A DNA stretch of 51,132 nt from Acidimicrobiia bacterium (GTDB lineage: Bacteria; Actinomycetota; Acidimicrobiia; IMCC26256; JAMXLJ01): the NCBI GenBank assembly GCA_035651955.1, contig DASRES010000009.1:1-51132 (forward strand), in the 5' to 3' direction. Under the pieces are notes generated by a model that saw only the letters and a program-made list of their open reading frames with translations, had not been told where the DNA came from and did not search any database. The position numbers and the translations under genes are program-made. Every line of letters starts with the position of its first letter. Positions within the stretch are counted from its first letter, which is position 1. Positions 1 through 7,723 of the stretch are shown piece after piece.

Positions 1-1
1 G

Positions 2-271
2 ATGGTGATCGATCGGTGCTCGGTGGCGTGGACGGAGTCGGCGACCCCGTACACCTACACGTGCTCGGGGACGACGAGCTCGGTGGTGGCGAGTCGTGCG
101 GTGATCGGTGCGGGGATCGCGTTGAGCAACCTGACGTTGACTGCGAACACCGACAACTACCTGCGCGTGACGTTGACCCTGCCGTCGACAGCGGGGAACA
201 CGTTCCAGAACCAGTCGTCGGTCATCAACTATGCGTTCACCGCAACGCAGCGCAACGGGCAGCCGGCGTAG
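2..271 (+). CDS. TasA/camelysin-like secreted protein, C-terminal part (5' end outside window)
   Basis: This is the C-terminal 89 residues of a secreted protein; the reading frame runs in from the left edge, so the ATG at position 2 is probably internal. The segment aligns by eye with the C-terminal half of the gene at 2330-2992: both carry a VDRCS motif, then WTES, a Y-x-Y-T-C motif, and a closing NYLRVTL block followed by an I-x-Y-x-F ending. That makes them paralogues. The family resemblance is to TasA/CalY-type proteins, which are exported by SipW-type signal peptidases and often form surface fibres; this is inferred from the shared pattern and from the adjacent SipW-like gene. Two cysteines about 20 residues apart could form a disulfide. 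The next gene begins inside its last 41 bases, suggesting one operon. Confidence 0.7.
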   Translation: MVIDRCSVAWTESATPYTYTCSGTTSSVVASRAVIGAGIALSNLTLTANTDNYLRVTLTLPSTAGNTFQNQSSVINYAFTATQRNGQPA

Positions 272-2291
272 GAGCGCGCATCGCGCGCTCGCGCACGCCC
301 GGATCGCGTTCGCGGTCGTCACCGCGGCACTCGTCGCCGCGTGCTCGCTGTTCGCGGTCGCGATCGTCGCCGCGCACCTGACGGGACGCCGCCTGGTTCC
401 CGTCCGGTCCGGTTCCATGGGCGCGGCGGTCCCGACCGGGTCGCTCGTCGTCGAGCAGCGAGTCCCGGTCCGCGACGTTCGTGTGGGAACGGTGATCCTG
501 TTCCACGTCCCGGTGGCTGCTCGCGCGTCGGCTTCGTCCGCCCCGGCGTCCACGCCCGCGCGCCCTCTGGTCGTTCACCGGGTCGAGGGCGTGACGGGCC
601 GCGGTCGCGCCCGGTCGTTCGTCACGAAGGGCGACGCCAACCCGGCGCCCGACCCGTGGCTCGTGCACCCCGCGGGGGACGACGTGTGGACGGCGCGTCA
701 CGTCGTCCCCGGGATGGGGCGCGTGTACCTGTTCCTCGCTCGACGCGACGTCGACGTCGTGCTCGTCCTGCTCGCCGCGGCTCCGCTCGTCGCCGCGCTG
801 GCCGGCCGGGCGTGGCGCGACGCGTGGAACCGCGAGCGTCGCAGCCGCGCCGCACGCCGACGTGCGCGGGCGGTGCTCGTCCACCGGTTCGCGCGCGCGA
901 CGGCGACCAGCGCTGCGCTCGCCGTCGTCGTCGCGGCGCCGAGCGCGTTCGGGATGTTCACCGGCACCGCGACGGTCTCGGGCGTCACGTACGCGACCGG
1001 CGTGCTCGCCGCACCGTCGCCGCTGTCGTGTGCATGGGTCGGATCGAACGACGTCCGGCTGACGTGGACGAACACGTCTCCGACGTTCGCGCTCGGCTAC
1101 GACGTGTCGCGCAGCAACACGAGCGGAAGTGGCTACGCGTTGCTCACGAGCACGTCGGGCGCGACGTCGACGACGACCGACGACACCAACCCCTCACCAC
1201 CCACGCTCCGGTACTACACGGTGACCGCGACGCACAAGCCGAGCTCGTGGACCAGCCCGGCGTCGAACGAGGTCGCGACGACGGACTGCTCGGACGTCAT
1301 CACGACGATCGCGGGCTCGACGTCGTCAGGCTTCTCGGGTGACGGAGGCCCCGCCACGAGCGCGAAGTTCAAGGCCCCGTCGGGAATCGCGTCCGACGCC
1401 GCCGGCGACGTGTACGTCGCCGACACCAGCAACAACCGGATTCGTCGCATCGACGCGACGACGGGCGTCGTGACGACGGTGGCGGGCGGTGGCGGATCGA
1501 CGTCGTGCAGCTTCACGGGTGCCGCCACGTCGGTCGGGCTCGCGCGCCCGAGCGGTGTCGCGGTCGACTCGTCGGGCAACGTGTACATCGCCGACACGAA
1601 CAACAACTGCGTGCGCAAGCTGTCCGGGAGCACGATCGCGCCGCTCGCGGGAGGGGGTTCGACGTCGACGTGCAACAGCAGCGGGCCGGCGACGAGCTAC
1701 CTCCTGCGCCGACCGGCCGCGCTCGCGGTCGACGCATCCGGCACCGTCTACATCGCCGACGCGACCAACAACTGCGTGCGCAAGGTGACCGGCTCGACGA
1801 TGGCGTTCGTCGCGGGCGGCGGCTCGTCGTCGACGTGCGGCTACTCGGGGGCCGCGACCGGTGTCGCGCTCAGCAACCCCACGGGCATCGCGGTCGACTC
1901 CGCCGGCAAGGTGTACGTCGCGGACACCGCGAACAACTGCGTCCGCGTGGTGTCCGGAGCGAACGTCGCGCAGGTCGCGGGAGGCGGTGGCACGAGCACG
2001 TGCAGCTTCTCGGGCTCGGCGTCGTCGGTCGCGCTCAGCGCACCGTCGGGCGTCGCCGTGGACGCGTCCGGCCGCGTCGTGATCGCCGACGCGTCGAACA
2101 ACTGCGTCCGGCTCGTGAGCGGGGCCTCGGTGTCGCAGCTCGCGGGAACGGGGACGAACGGCTCGACCGGTGACAACGGCTACGACCGGGCTGCAGCCGT
2201 TGCCGCGCCCGTCGACCTCGCGGTGCTCTCCTCGGGCGACGTGGTGATCACGACGTCGAACGAGGTGCGCGAGATCGTCTCGCCCGCCTGA
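231..2291 (+). CDS. SipW-type signal peptidase I fused to an FN3-like domain and six-bladed NHL propeller
   Basis: A 686-residue membrane-anchored protein. Residues 24-48 form a membrane segment, followed by a signal peptidase I core: SGSM (Ser62 the likely nucleophile), VVHRV (His116 where bacterial LepB has Lys) and KGDANPAPD (Asp135, Asp141). Ser-His-Asp marks the SipW/ER type (S26B). A second membrane segment lies at about 174-193. After an Arg-rich stretch (201-222) comes a third hydrophobic segment (224-240) and the motif FTGTATVSG, which resembles the region just after the signal peptide of SipW substrates. An FN3-like domain (about 262-350) and six NHL repeats (about 355-680, IAD/VAD-x-x-NN motifs) follow. 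Cysteines in blades 2-5 alternate at 34- and 21-residue spacing. ATG 231 is the only good start I see; it overlaps the upstream gene by 41 bp. No stop interrupts the junction, although GTG 873 could start a separate product. Confidence 0.8.
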   Translation: MRSPQRSATGSRRRSAHRALAHARIAFAVVTAALVAACSLFAVAIVAAHLTGRRLVPVRSGSMGAAVPTGSLVVEQRVPVRDVRVGTVILFHVPVAARASASSAPASTPARPLVVHRVEGVTGRGRARSFVTKGDANPAPDPWLVHPAGDDVWTARHVVPGMGRVYLFLARRDVDVVLVLLAAAPLVAALAGRAWRDAWNRERRSRAARRRARAVLVHRFARATATSAALAVVVAAPSAFGMFTGTATVSGVTYATGVLAAPSPLSCAWVGSNDVRLTWTNTSPTFALGYDVSRSNTSGSGYALLTSTSGATSTTTDDTNPSPPTLRYYTVTATHKPSSWTSPASNEVATTDCSDVITTIAGSTSSGFSGDGGPATSAKFKAPSGIASDAAGDVYVADTSNNRIRRIDATTGVVTTVAGGGGSTSCSFTGAATSVGLARPSGVAVDSSGNVYIADTNNNCVRKLSGSTIAPLAGGGSTSTCNSSGPATSYLLRRPAALAVDASGTVYIADATNNCVRKVTGSTMAFVAGGGSSSTCGYSGAATGVALSNPTGIAVDSAGKVYVADTANNCVRVVSGANVAQVAGGGGTSTCSFSGSASSVALSAPSGVAVDASGRVVIADASNNCVRLVSGASVSQLAGTGTNGSTGDNGYDRAAAVAAPVDLAVLSSGDVVITTSNEVREIVSPA

Positions 2292-2329
2292 CTTCGTTCG
2301 GAACCCTCATCCCCGGACCGGACCGGGCG

Positions 2330-2992
2330 ATGAGAACCGTGTCGAGGACGGCGCGAGGAGCGGCTCCGCGCGAGACGGGTGACGCGCGCCCGGTCTCGGC
2401 GGCGCGCCGGATCGCGGAATGGGTCCTGCTCGGCTTCGCGGTGTGCAGTCTCGCGCTCGCGCTCGTCGGGACCCGGGCGGAGGAGGTGTTCGCGGGGAGC
2501 ACACGCGCGACCGCGACTGCCTCGGGCATCTCGACGCTCGGCCCCGTCGCGGTGAACGCGCCGAACGACCGGCTCGGCACGGCGGCGCTCGATCTGGCTG
2601 CGGGCGACGCCGCAGAGCGCGTCGTCGACGTCACGAACACGGGCCGGCGCGCGCTGCAGGCCGTCACGTTGCGGACGGTCGCGTCACCGAGCTCGCACCT
2701 CGACACCGATCGCGTGAACGGGCTGCAGCTGGTGGTCGACCGCTGCAGCGTCCCGTGGACGGAGTCGGGCGGCCCGGACACCGGGACGCCGTACAGCTAC
2801 ACGTGCGGCGGGACGACGACGATCGTGCTCGGCTCCCGCCCCGTCGTGATCGCCGAGACGACGCTGCCCGGCCTCGCGCTCGGCCCGGGCGCGCACAACT
2901 ACCTGCGCGTCACGCTCCGGCTCGCCGGCTCGGTACCGTCGCTCGAGGGACAGTTCTCGACGATCCACTACACGTTCCGCGCCGTGAGCTGA
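2330..2992 (+). CDS. TasA/camelysin-like secreted protein
   Basis: A 220-residue predicted exported protein. It begins with a basic stretch, then a hydrophobic segment at about 30-48 and a possible cleavage region near GTRAEEVFAGS, followed by the T-A-T-A-S-G pattern typical of SipW substrates. The mature part is rich in Thr and Val, like a beta-sandwich, with a stretch around DVTNTG that matches the usual camelysin/TasA theme of ordered strands after the signal. Its C-terminal half is clearly paralogous to the truncated gene at the left edge. The gene lies 38 bp after the SipW-NHL fusion and probably shares its transcript, so that peptidase is the natural candidate to process it. Fibre formation is inferred from family resemblance. 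Confidence 0.7.
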   Translation: MRTVSRTARGAAPRETGDARPVSAARRIAEWVLLGFAVCSLALALVGTRAEEVFAGSTRATATASGISTLGPVAVNAPNDRLGTAALDLAAGDAAERVVDVTNTGRRALQAVTLRTVASPSSHLDTDRVNGLQLVVDRCSVPWTESGGPDTGTPYSYTCGGTTTIVLGSRPVVIAETTLPGLALGPGAHNYLRVTLRLAGSVPSLEGQFSTIHYTFRAVS

Positions 2993-3038
2993 TCTCCCGT
3001 CCCACGCGATCGACGCACGGCGTGTAGAACCTGCAGGT

Positions 3039-3347
3039 ATGAGCGTCGTCAAGATCAATGCGATCACCGTGCCGCGTGAGCGCGCGGACGAGCTGGTCGA
3101 ACGGTTCGCGGCCCGGGCCGGTGAGGTGTCGAAGATGCCGGGCTTCGAGGCGTTCGAGCTCCTGCGCCCGACCGACGATCGTGACGTCTTCCTCGTGTAC
3201 ACACGGTGGCGGTCCGAGGACGACTTCCAGGCCTGGCTGACCGGTCCCGCGTTCCAGCACGGGCACCGTGCCCACGCCACGCACGGCCCGGTCGGGACGG
3301 GGAGCGAGCTGTGGCAGTTCGACGTCGTCCAGCACGAAGAAGCCTGA
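3039..3347 (+). CDS. MhuD-like haem-degrading monooxygenase (ABM fold)
   Basis: A 102-residue antibiotic-biosynthesis-monooxygenase fold protein. The opening VVKINAI, the PGF motif, the LLRP stretch and the DFQAW segment match mycobacterial MhuD closely as I recall that sequence. Asn7, Trp66 and a His at 74 or 76 correspond to the haem-pocket residues Asn7, Trp66 and His75 of MhuD, with one residue missing between Trp and His. MhuD degrades haem to mycobilin and iron; the IsdG relatives yield staphylobilin. The predicted role is cytosolic iron recovery from haem. No haem importer is visible nearby. The region before ATG 3039 contains TAGAAC, a weak -10 match. The 64-bp repeat array starts 10 bp after the stop. 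Confidence 0.8.
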   Translation: MSVVKINAITVPRERADELVERFAARAGEVSKMPGFEAFELLRPTDDRDVFLVYTRWRSEDDFQAWLTGPAFQHGHRAHATHGPVGTGSELWQFDVVQHEEA

Positions 3348-3357
3348 CCACTGCCAC

Positions 3358-3549
3358 CTGTCGGAGCTGAGGTGCCGCCGTGGTCGGAGACCGGGCGGCG
3401 GTGCCGAAGCGACCACGGAACCTGTCGGAGCTGAGGTGCCGCCGTGGTCGGAGACCGGGCGGCGGTGCCGAGACGACCACGGAACCTGTCGGAGCTGAGG
3501 TGCCGCCGTGGTCGGAGACCGGGCGGCGGTGCCGAAGCGACCAAGGAAC
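3358..3549 (+). repeat. Three tandem copies of a 64-bp palindromic unit
   Basis: Units begin at 3358, 3422 and 3486, so the period is exactly 64 bp with only a few differences between copies. Each contains CCGTGGTCG paired with CGACCACGG (3378-3386 and 3410-3418 in copy 1), a perfect 9-bp inverted repeat around a 23-bp loop; copy 3 has one mismatch in the right arm. A nested GCCGCC/GGCGGC pair and a GGTC/GACC pair lie inside. The array ends 1 bp before the -10 hexamer of the acyl-CoA synthetase gene. There are no spacers, so it is not a CRISPR array. It could be an operator array, a hairpin array after the monooxygenase gene, or an unstable minisatellite. Confidence 0.9.
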
Positions 3550-3550
3550 A

Positions 3551-3556
3551 TAGGCT
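3551..3556 (+). promoter_or_regulatory. -10 element TAGGCT of the acyl-CoA synthetase gene
   Basis: TAGGCT fits the actinobacterial TANNNT consensus and is followed by 8 nt and then GTG 3565. A start site 6-8 nt downstream would fall at or next to the start codon, so a leaderless mRNA is predicted. No good -35 is visible; the upstream DNA is the repeat array. Confidence 0.5.
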
Positions 3557-3564
3557 CGGGCGTC

Positions 3565-5325
3565 GTGACCGACGACGCCACGACGGACACCGACAGCGCG
3601 GCGCGCGCGCCCGACCCGCTCGAGCAGCTCACTGGCCCCGGCGGCGCGTTCGAGATCGTCACCGAGGACGTCTTGGGCGTGCCGCTGCAGGTCTACAAGT
3701 CGCGCATGCGCTCGGTGCGCGAGCTCGTGACCGCGGCCGGGGCGAGGACGGACGTCGACTTCCTCGTCCAGGGCGACGAGCGTCTCACGTACGGTGACCA
3801 CAACGCGCGCGTGCGTGCGACCGCGGCGCGGTTGCAGGAGCTCGGCGTCGGGCCGGGCGACCGCGTGGCGCTGCTGTCCGCGAACACGATCGACTGGGTC
3901 GTGACGTTCTGGGCCGCCGCGGTGCTCGGCGCGGTGATCGTCCCGCTGAACGCGTGGTGGAAGGCGGAGGAGCTCGAGTTCGCGCTCGACGACTCCGGTT
4001 CGGTCGTGCTCGTCACGGACGCGCGCCGCTGGGACGTCGTGCGCGATGTCGTCGAACGCACGGACTCGGTCCGTCACGTCTTCGTGATGGACGGAGACGC
4101 CGCCGACGGGCGGGCCCGGCCCGCCTCCGAGCTGTTCCACGGCCCCGACCCGGGCGAGCTGCCGGACGTGCCGATCGCCGAGGACGACGTCCTCGCCATC
4201 ATGTACACGTCGGGAACGACGGGGCGCCCGAAGGGCGCGACCGTCACGCACCGCCAGGCGCTCGCGAACCTGCAGAACATCTTCTGCAACGCGGTCGCGG
4301 ACGCGATGCGCGGGAACGCGCCGCCCGAGCTCTCCGAGGACCGGGGTCAGAGCGCGACGCTGCTCGTCGTCCCGTTGTTCCACGTCACCGGCTGCCTCGC
4401 GACGATGGTCCTCGCGTACGCGACGGGCGCGAAGCTCGTGCTCATGGTCCCCGGTCGCTTCGACCCTGCGCGCGCGATGGAGGTCATCGAGCGCGAGCGC
4501 GTCACGGGCATCGGCGGCGTCCCGACGATCATGTGGCGGATCATCGAGTCCCCCGACTTCGCCGAGCACGACCTGTCGTCCGTGACGCGCATCAGCTACG
4601 GCGGTGCACCGGCCGCGCCCGAGCTCGTGCAGCGGATCAAGGAGGCGTTCCCACGCGTGCGGTCGACGTTGACGACCGCGTACGGGCTCACGGAGACGGC
4701 GTCCGTCGCGACGATCAACGGTGGCGACGACTACCTCTCGCACCCCGGGTCGGTGGGGCGCGCGGTCCCCACGGTCGAGCTGCGCATCGTCGACATGCAC
4801 ACCCACGAGGACGTGTCGACGGGCGAGACGGGCGAGGTCTGGATCAAGGGCCCGACGGTGATGATGCGCGGCTACTGGAACCGGCCGGACGCGACCGCGG
4901 AGATCCTGACGGACGGCTGGTTCCACAGCGGCGACATCGGCCGGCTCGACGACGACGGGTTCCTGTACCTGGTCGACCGGGCGAAGGACATGATCATCCG
5001 GGGCGGCGAGAACATCGCCTGCGTCGAGGTCGAGAACGTGCTGTTCGCGCACCCGGACGTCGTCGACGCGGCGGTCGTCGGCGTGCCGCACAAGGAGCTG
5101 GGCGAGGAGGTCATGGCCGTGGTGCAGCTCCGCCCCGGCGCGACCACGACGCCCGAGGAGCTGCGCGACTTCTGCCGACGGCGTCTCGCCGACTTCAAGG
5201 TTCCCGCGTACGTCGAGCTGCGCGACACGCCGCTGCCGCGCAACCCGGCCGGCAAGGTGCTGAAGAACCTGCTGCGCGGCGACGCGTCCCCGTTCGCCGA
5301 GACGTCGGACGACGCCGTCCTCTGA
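3565..5325 (+). CDS. AMP-forming fatty-acyl-CoA synthetase (FadD-like)
   Basis: A 586-residue member of the ANL superfamily, which activates a carboxylic acid with ATP and transfers it to coenzyme A. Visible motifs in order: the P-loop YTSGTTGRPKG (about 214-224), YGLTE (373-377), the hinge SGDIGRLDDDGF with Asp457, and the catalytic lysine in PAGKVLK (Lys564). Length and order are normal for FadD/long-chain acyl-CoA ligases; the exact acid cannot be told from the sequence. An in-frame GTG lies upstream at 3508 within the third repeat, but GTG 3565 is preferred because it sits 8 nt after a good -10 and avoids translating repeat DNA. A small membrane protein gene follows after 10 bp. Confidence 0.9.
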   Translation: MTDDATTDTDSAARAPDPLEQLTGPGGAFEIVTEDVLGVPLQVYKSRMRSVRELVTAAGARTDVDFLVQGDERLTYGDHNARVRATAARLQELGVGPGDRVALLSANTIDWVVTFWAAAVLGAVIVPLNAWWKAEELEFALDDSGSVVLVTDARRWDVVRDVVERTDSVRHVFVMDGDAADGRARPASELFHGPDPGELPDVPIAEDDVLAIMYTSGTTGRPKGATVTHRQALANLQNIFCNAVADAMRGNAPPELSEDRGQSATLLVVPLFHVTGCLATMVLAYATGAKLVLMVPGRFDPARAMEVIERERVTGIGGVPTIMWRIIESPDFAEHDLSSVTRISYGGAPAAPELVQRIKEAFPRVRSTLTTAYGLTETASVATINGGDDYLSHPGSVGRAVPTVELRIVDMHTHEDVSTGETGEVWIKGPTVMMRGYWNRPDATAEILTDGWFHSGDIGRLDDDGFLYLVDRAKDMIIRGGENIACVEVENVLFAHPDVVDAAVVGVPHKELGEEVMAVVQLRPGATTTPEELRDFCRRRLADFKVPAYVELRDTPLPRNPAGKVLKNLLRGDASPFAETSDDAVL

Positions 5326-5335
5326 CGCGCTTGCC

Positions 5336-5722
5336 GTGATCGACGCGCTGCTCGCATTCCACCGCAAGTGGGGCTACGTCGCGATCGGGCTCAACGCGAT
5401 CGCCGGTGTGATCGCGCTCGTCGCGTGGAGGTGGCGTCGCTACCGCGGCCGCTGGGTGTGGATCGCGACGATCGTCGCCGAGGGCGCGATCCTCCTGCAG
5501 GTGATCATCGGCGCGATCGTCGTCGCGGCGCACAACCAGTACGCGACCGCAGGCGGGACGAAGTTCAAGCTCCACATGTTCTACGGGTTCCTCGTGTTCC
5601 TCACGATCGGCCTCGCGTACCAGTACCGCGACTCGATGCGCGGCCGTCACGAGATGTTCTACGGGCTCGTCGGGCTGTTCATCATGGGGCTCGGCATACG
5701 CGCGGTTTTGCAGGTCGTGTGA
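5336..5722 (+). CDS. Four-helix integral membrane protein of unknown function
   Basis: A 128-residue protein starting with GTG. Four hydrophobic segments are visible at about 14-31, 41-63, 78-95 and 105-125, joined by short basic loops (RWRRYRGR, RDSMRGRH). Histidines occur in or near membrane segments (HRKWG, HNQY, KLHMF), which would be compatible with haem or metal binding, but there is no firm family signature, so no function is assigned. It lies 10 bp after the acyl-CoA synthetase gene and its TGA overlaps the ATG of ddl, so it is probably translated with both. Confidence 0.75.
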   Translation: MIDALLAFHRKWGYVAIGLNAIAGVIALVAWRWRRYRGRWVWIATIVAEGAILLQVIIGAIVVAAHNQYATAGGTKFKLHMFYGFLVFLTIGLAYQYRDSMRGRHEMFYGLVGLFIMGLGIRAVLQVV

Positions 5723-6807
5723 TGGCGGCCCGGCGCACGCGGGTGCTGCTCCTCTACGGCGGCCGTTCGGCCGAGCACGACGTCTCGCGCGTGACGGCCG
5801 TCGCGGTCGCGCGCGCGCTCGACCCGACTCGCTACGACGTCGTGCCCATCGCGATCACGAAGGACGGTCGCTGGCTCCTTGCGGACGACGCGCGCCGTGC
5901 GATCCAGGCCGGTCCGGCGGCGCTGCCGGCGGCGTTCGACGTCGGCGGTGACGAGGTGCCGGCGACGTCCGTCGGTGGCGGCACCCGCGCCGCGGGCGCG
6001 CTCGACGTCGACGTCGTGATCCCGATGCTGCACGGGCCGTACGGCGAGGACGGGACGGTCCAGGGACTGCTCGAGCTGGCCGACCTCCCGTACGTCGGGT
6101 CGGGCGTGCTCGGCTCGGCGGTCGGCATGGACAAGGTGATGATGAAGCGAGCGTTCGTCGCATGCGGGCTCGCGACGGCGCGCTTCGTCCCCTTCCGCGA
6201 CTCGCACGTCGACGACACGCTCGTGGCGCGCGTCGAGAGCGAGCTCGGGTACCCGTGCTTCGTGAAGCCCGCCAACATGGGTTCGTCCGTCGGCGTGTCG
6301 AAGGCACACGACCGCGCGCAGCTCCGTGCTGCGTTGGACGTCGCGCTCGCGTACGACGAGTGGGGCCTCGTCGAGGAGTTCGTCGACGGACGCGAGATCG
6401 AGGTCGGGATCCTCGGCGACGACCCGCCCGAGGCGTCCGAGGCGGGCGAGATCGTCCCCGGCGACGAGTTCTACAGCTACGCCGACAAGTACGAGACCGA
6501 CGCCGCGCAGCTGATCGCGCCCGCCCCGATCACGGCGGAGCAGCGGGACGAGGTCCGCACGCTCGCGGTCCGCGCGTTCGAGGCGTGCCGGTGCGACGCG
6601 ATGGCGCGCGTCGACTTCTTCCTCGAGGAGCGGCGCGGGTTCCTCGTCAACGAGCTCAACACGATTCCCGGCTTCACGCCCATCTCGCAGTACCCGCGGC
6701 TGTGGGAGCTGTCCGGCGTGCCGTATCCCAAGTTGCTCGACCGCCTCGTGGAGCTCGCGATCGAACGTCACGCCCGCCGCTCCGAGCGCGCCGGCAAGCA
6801 GCGCTGA
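5722..6807 (+). CDS. ddl: D-alanine--D-alanine ligase
   Basis: A 361-residue ATP-grasp enzyme that joins two D-alanines for the peptidoglycan stem peptide. It opens with LLYGGRSAEHDVS, a family hallmark, followed by HGPYGEDGTVQG, the ATP-binding GSSVGVSK loop, the substrate loop EFYSYADKY, MARVDFF, and the metal-binding NELNTIPGFT near the C-terminus. The substrate-loop tyrosine favours D-Ala-D-Ala rather than D-Ala-D-Lac synthesis. ATG 5722 overlaps the stop of the preceding gene, giving translational coupling; the frame stays open further upstream but the conserved domain begins at residue 7 from this ATG. Confidence 0.95.
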   Translation: MAARRTRVLLLYGGRSAEHDVSRVTAVAVARALDPTRYDVVPIAITKDGRWLLADDARRAIQAGPAALPAAFDVGGDEVPATSVGGGTRAAGALDVDVVIPMLHGPYGEDGTVQGLLELADLPYVGSGVLGSAVGMDKVMMKRAFVACGLATARFVPFRDSHVDDTLVARVESELGYPCFVKPANMGSSVGVSKAHDRAQLRAALDVALAYDEWGLVEEFVDGREIEVGILGDDPPEASEAGEIVPGDEFYSYADKYETDAAQLIAPAPITAEQRDEVRTLAVRAFEACRCDAMARVDFFLEERRGFLVNELNTIPGFTPISQYPRLWELSGVPYPKLLDRLVELAIERHARRSERAGKQR

Positions 6808-6832
6808 GCGAGGCCTGTGAGCGGGGAAGCGG

Positions 6833-7135
6833 TCAGCTCCCTGGCGTGTGGTACGCGAGCAGCCGCACCCACGTCACCGCCGGTGCCGACGTCACGCCGC
6901 CCGCCGCGAGCGCAGCACCGAGCCGTTGGCTCATGAACGTCTCCTGGTCGGCGCGCGATGCCCACACCTCGCTGACGACGAACTTCCCGCCGTCCTCGGT
7001 GCCGGCGGCGTGCATCAGCAGACCGCGCGGCCAGTCGCCCGATCCGTTCGTCATGTCGATCCCGAGCTTCTCGTTGACGGCGTCGTACTCGCTCTTGCCG
7101 ATGCCGGTGAACTCGAGGATGAGTGCCTCTGCCAT
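6833..7135 (-). CDS. Small alpha/beta-barrel (ABM-like) protein, function unknown
   Basis: A 100-residue protein starting MAEALILEF. It has the look of a dimeric alpha-beta barrel: an opening strand, a helix around KSEYDAVNEKLG, then KFVVSEVWAS followed by the helix DQETFMSQRLG. Such proteins may act as monooxygenases or be non-catalytic, and I cannot name a substrate. The start is supported by a G-rich ribosome site (GGGGGA) a few bases upstream. It is convergent with ddl (25 bp apart) and lies 17 bp after a cupin gene on the same strand, so the two probably form an operon. Confidence 0.75.
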   Translation of the reverse strand: MAEALILEFTGIGKSEYDAVNEKLGIDMTNGSGDWPRGLLMHAAGTEDGGKFVVSEVWASRADQETFMSQRLGAALAAGGVTSAPAVTWVRLLAYHTPGS

Positions 7136-7152
7136 GTCGTTCCCCCTGCTGA

Positions 7153-7590
7153 TCAGAACAGCGGTGACGTGAGCCCGTTGCGCTTCGCGACCTCGACGAT
7201 GCCGGGAAGGTTCTCGGGCGTCGGCGCGCCCGGCGCGTTCGCCGACATGTCGCGGAAGAACCGCGACGCGCCCGCTCCGGTCGTCGCCACGATGAAGCGC
7301 GCGGTCTCGGTCGCGATCTCGAAGCGGTGCACCGTGCCCGCCGGGACGATCGCCGACGTCCCGGGCTCGGCGATCGTCTGCTCGTCGCCGATCTCGACGA
7401 GCACGTTCCCCTCGAGCACGAGGTAGGTCTCGATCCACGGGTGCGCGTGCGGGGGCGGGCCCGACCCCGCGTCGCCCGTCACCTCGAACATCTCGAACGT
7501 GTCGCCGGAGTCCCGGCCCTCCACGAGGACCCGCACGCGGTCCCCGACCACGTGCAGCACGTCCGATTCGACGGCCGTGACGATGCCCAT
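7153..7590 (-). CDS. Cupin-domain protein
   Basis: A 145-residue single-domain cupin. Motif 1 is PPPHAHPWIETYLVLEG, giving the metal ligands His, His and Glu; motif 2 is PAGTVHRFEI, giving the final His. The fold may be catalytic or a small-molecule sensor, and the reaction cannot be told. ATG 7590 is preferred because an AGGAGG ribosome site lies just upstream; longer in-frame extensions lack cupin character. It is divergently placed to the ECF sigma-factor gene with about 130 bp between start codons, and is followed by the small barrel protein gene. Confidence 0.85.
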   Translation of the reverse strand: MGIVTAVESDVLHVVGDRVRVLVEGRDSGDTFEMFEVTGDAGSGPPPHAHPWIETYLVLEGNVLVEIGDEQTIAEPGTSAIVPAGTVHRFEIATETARFIVATTGAGASRFFRDMSANAPGAPTPENLPGIVEVAKRNGLTSPLF

Positions 7591-7711
7591 TCCCTGCCTC
7601 CTCGCTCCTGCCGGTTGACGGTGCAGTCGCGATCCAGTTCGTCGCGCCCGATGAATCCGGATCACCGGGCCGCGACGAATCACGGGCGTGTTGGTCGAGG
7701 AGATCGGGCGC

Positions 7712-7717
7712 TACATT
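7712..7717 (+). promoter_or_regulatory. -10 element TACATT of the ECF sigma-factor gene
   Basis: TACATT is followed by six bases and GTG 7724, the spacing expected for leaderless transcription. This favours GTG 7724 over the upstream GTG at 7688. Confidence 0.45.
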
Positions 7718-7723
7718 GCCGGC

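Noticed and set aside
873-2291. A separate propeller gene starting at GTG 873
   Set aside because: There is no ribosome site or -10 before it and the frame is continuous with the peptidase, so a fusion is the simpler reading; it remains the main alternative.
3358-3549. CRISPR array
   Set aside because: The units are contiguous 64-bp copies without unique spacers, and no cas gene is present.
3064-5367. A 767-codon open frame on the minus strand across the acyl-CoA synthetase gene
   Set aside because: Its translation is Arg/Asp/Val-rich low complexity with no motif, and the plus strand encodes a complete ANL enzyme; such antisense frames are expected at this base composition.
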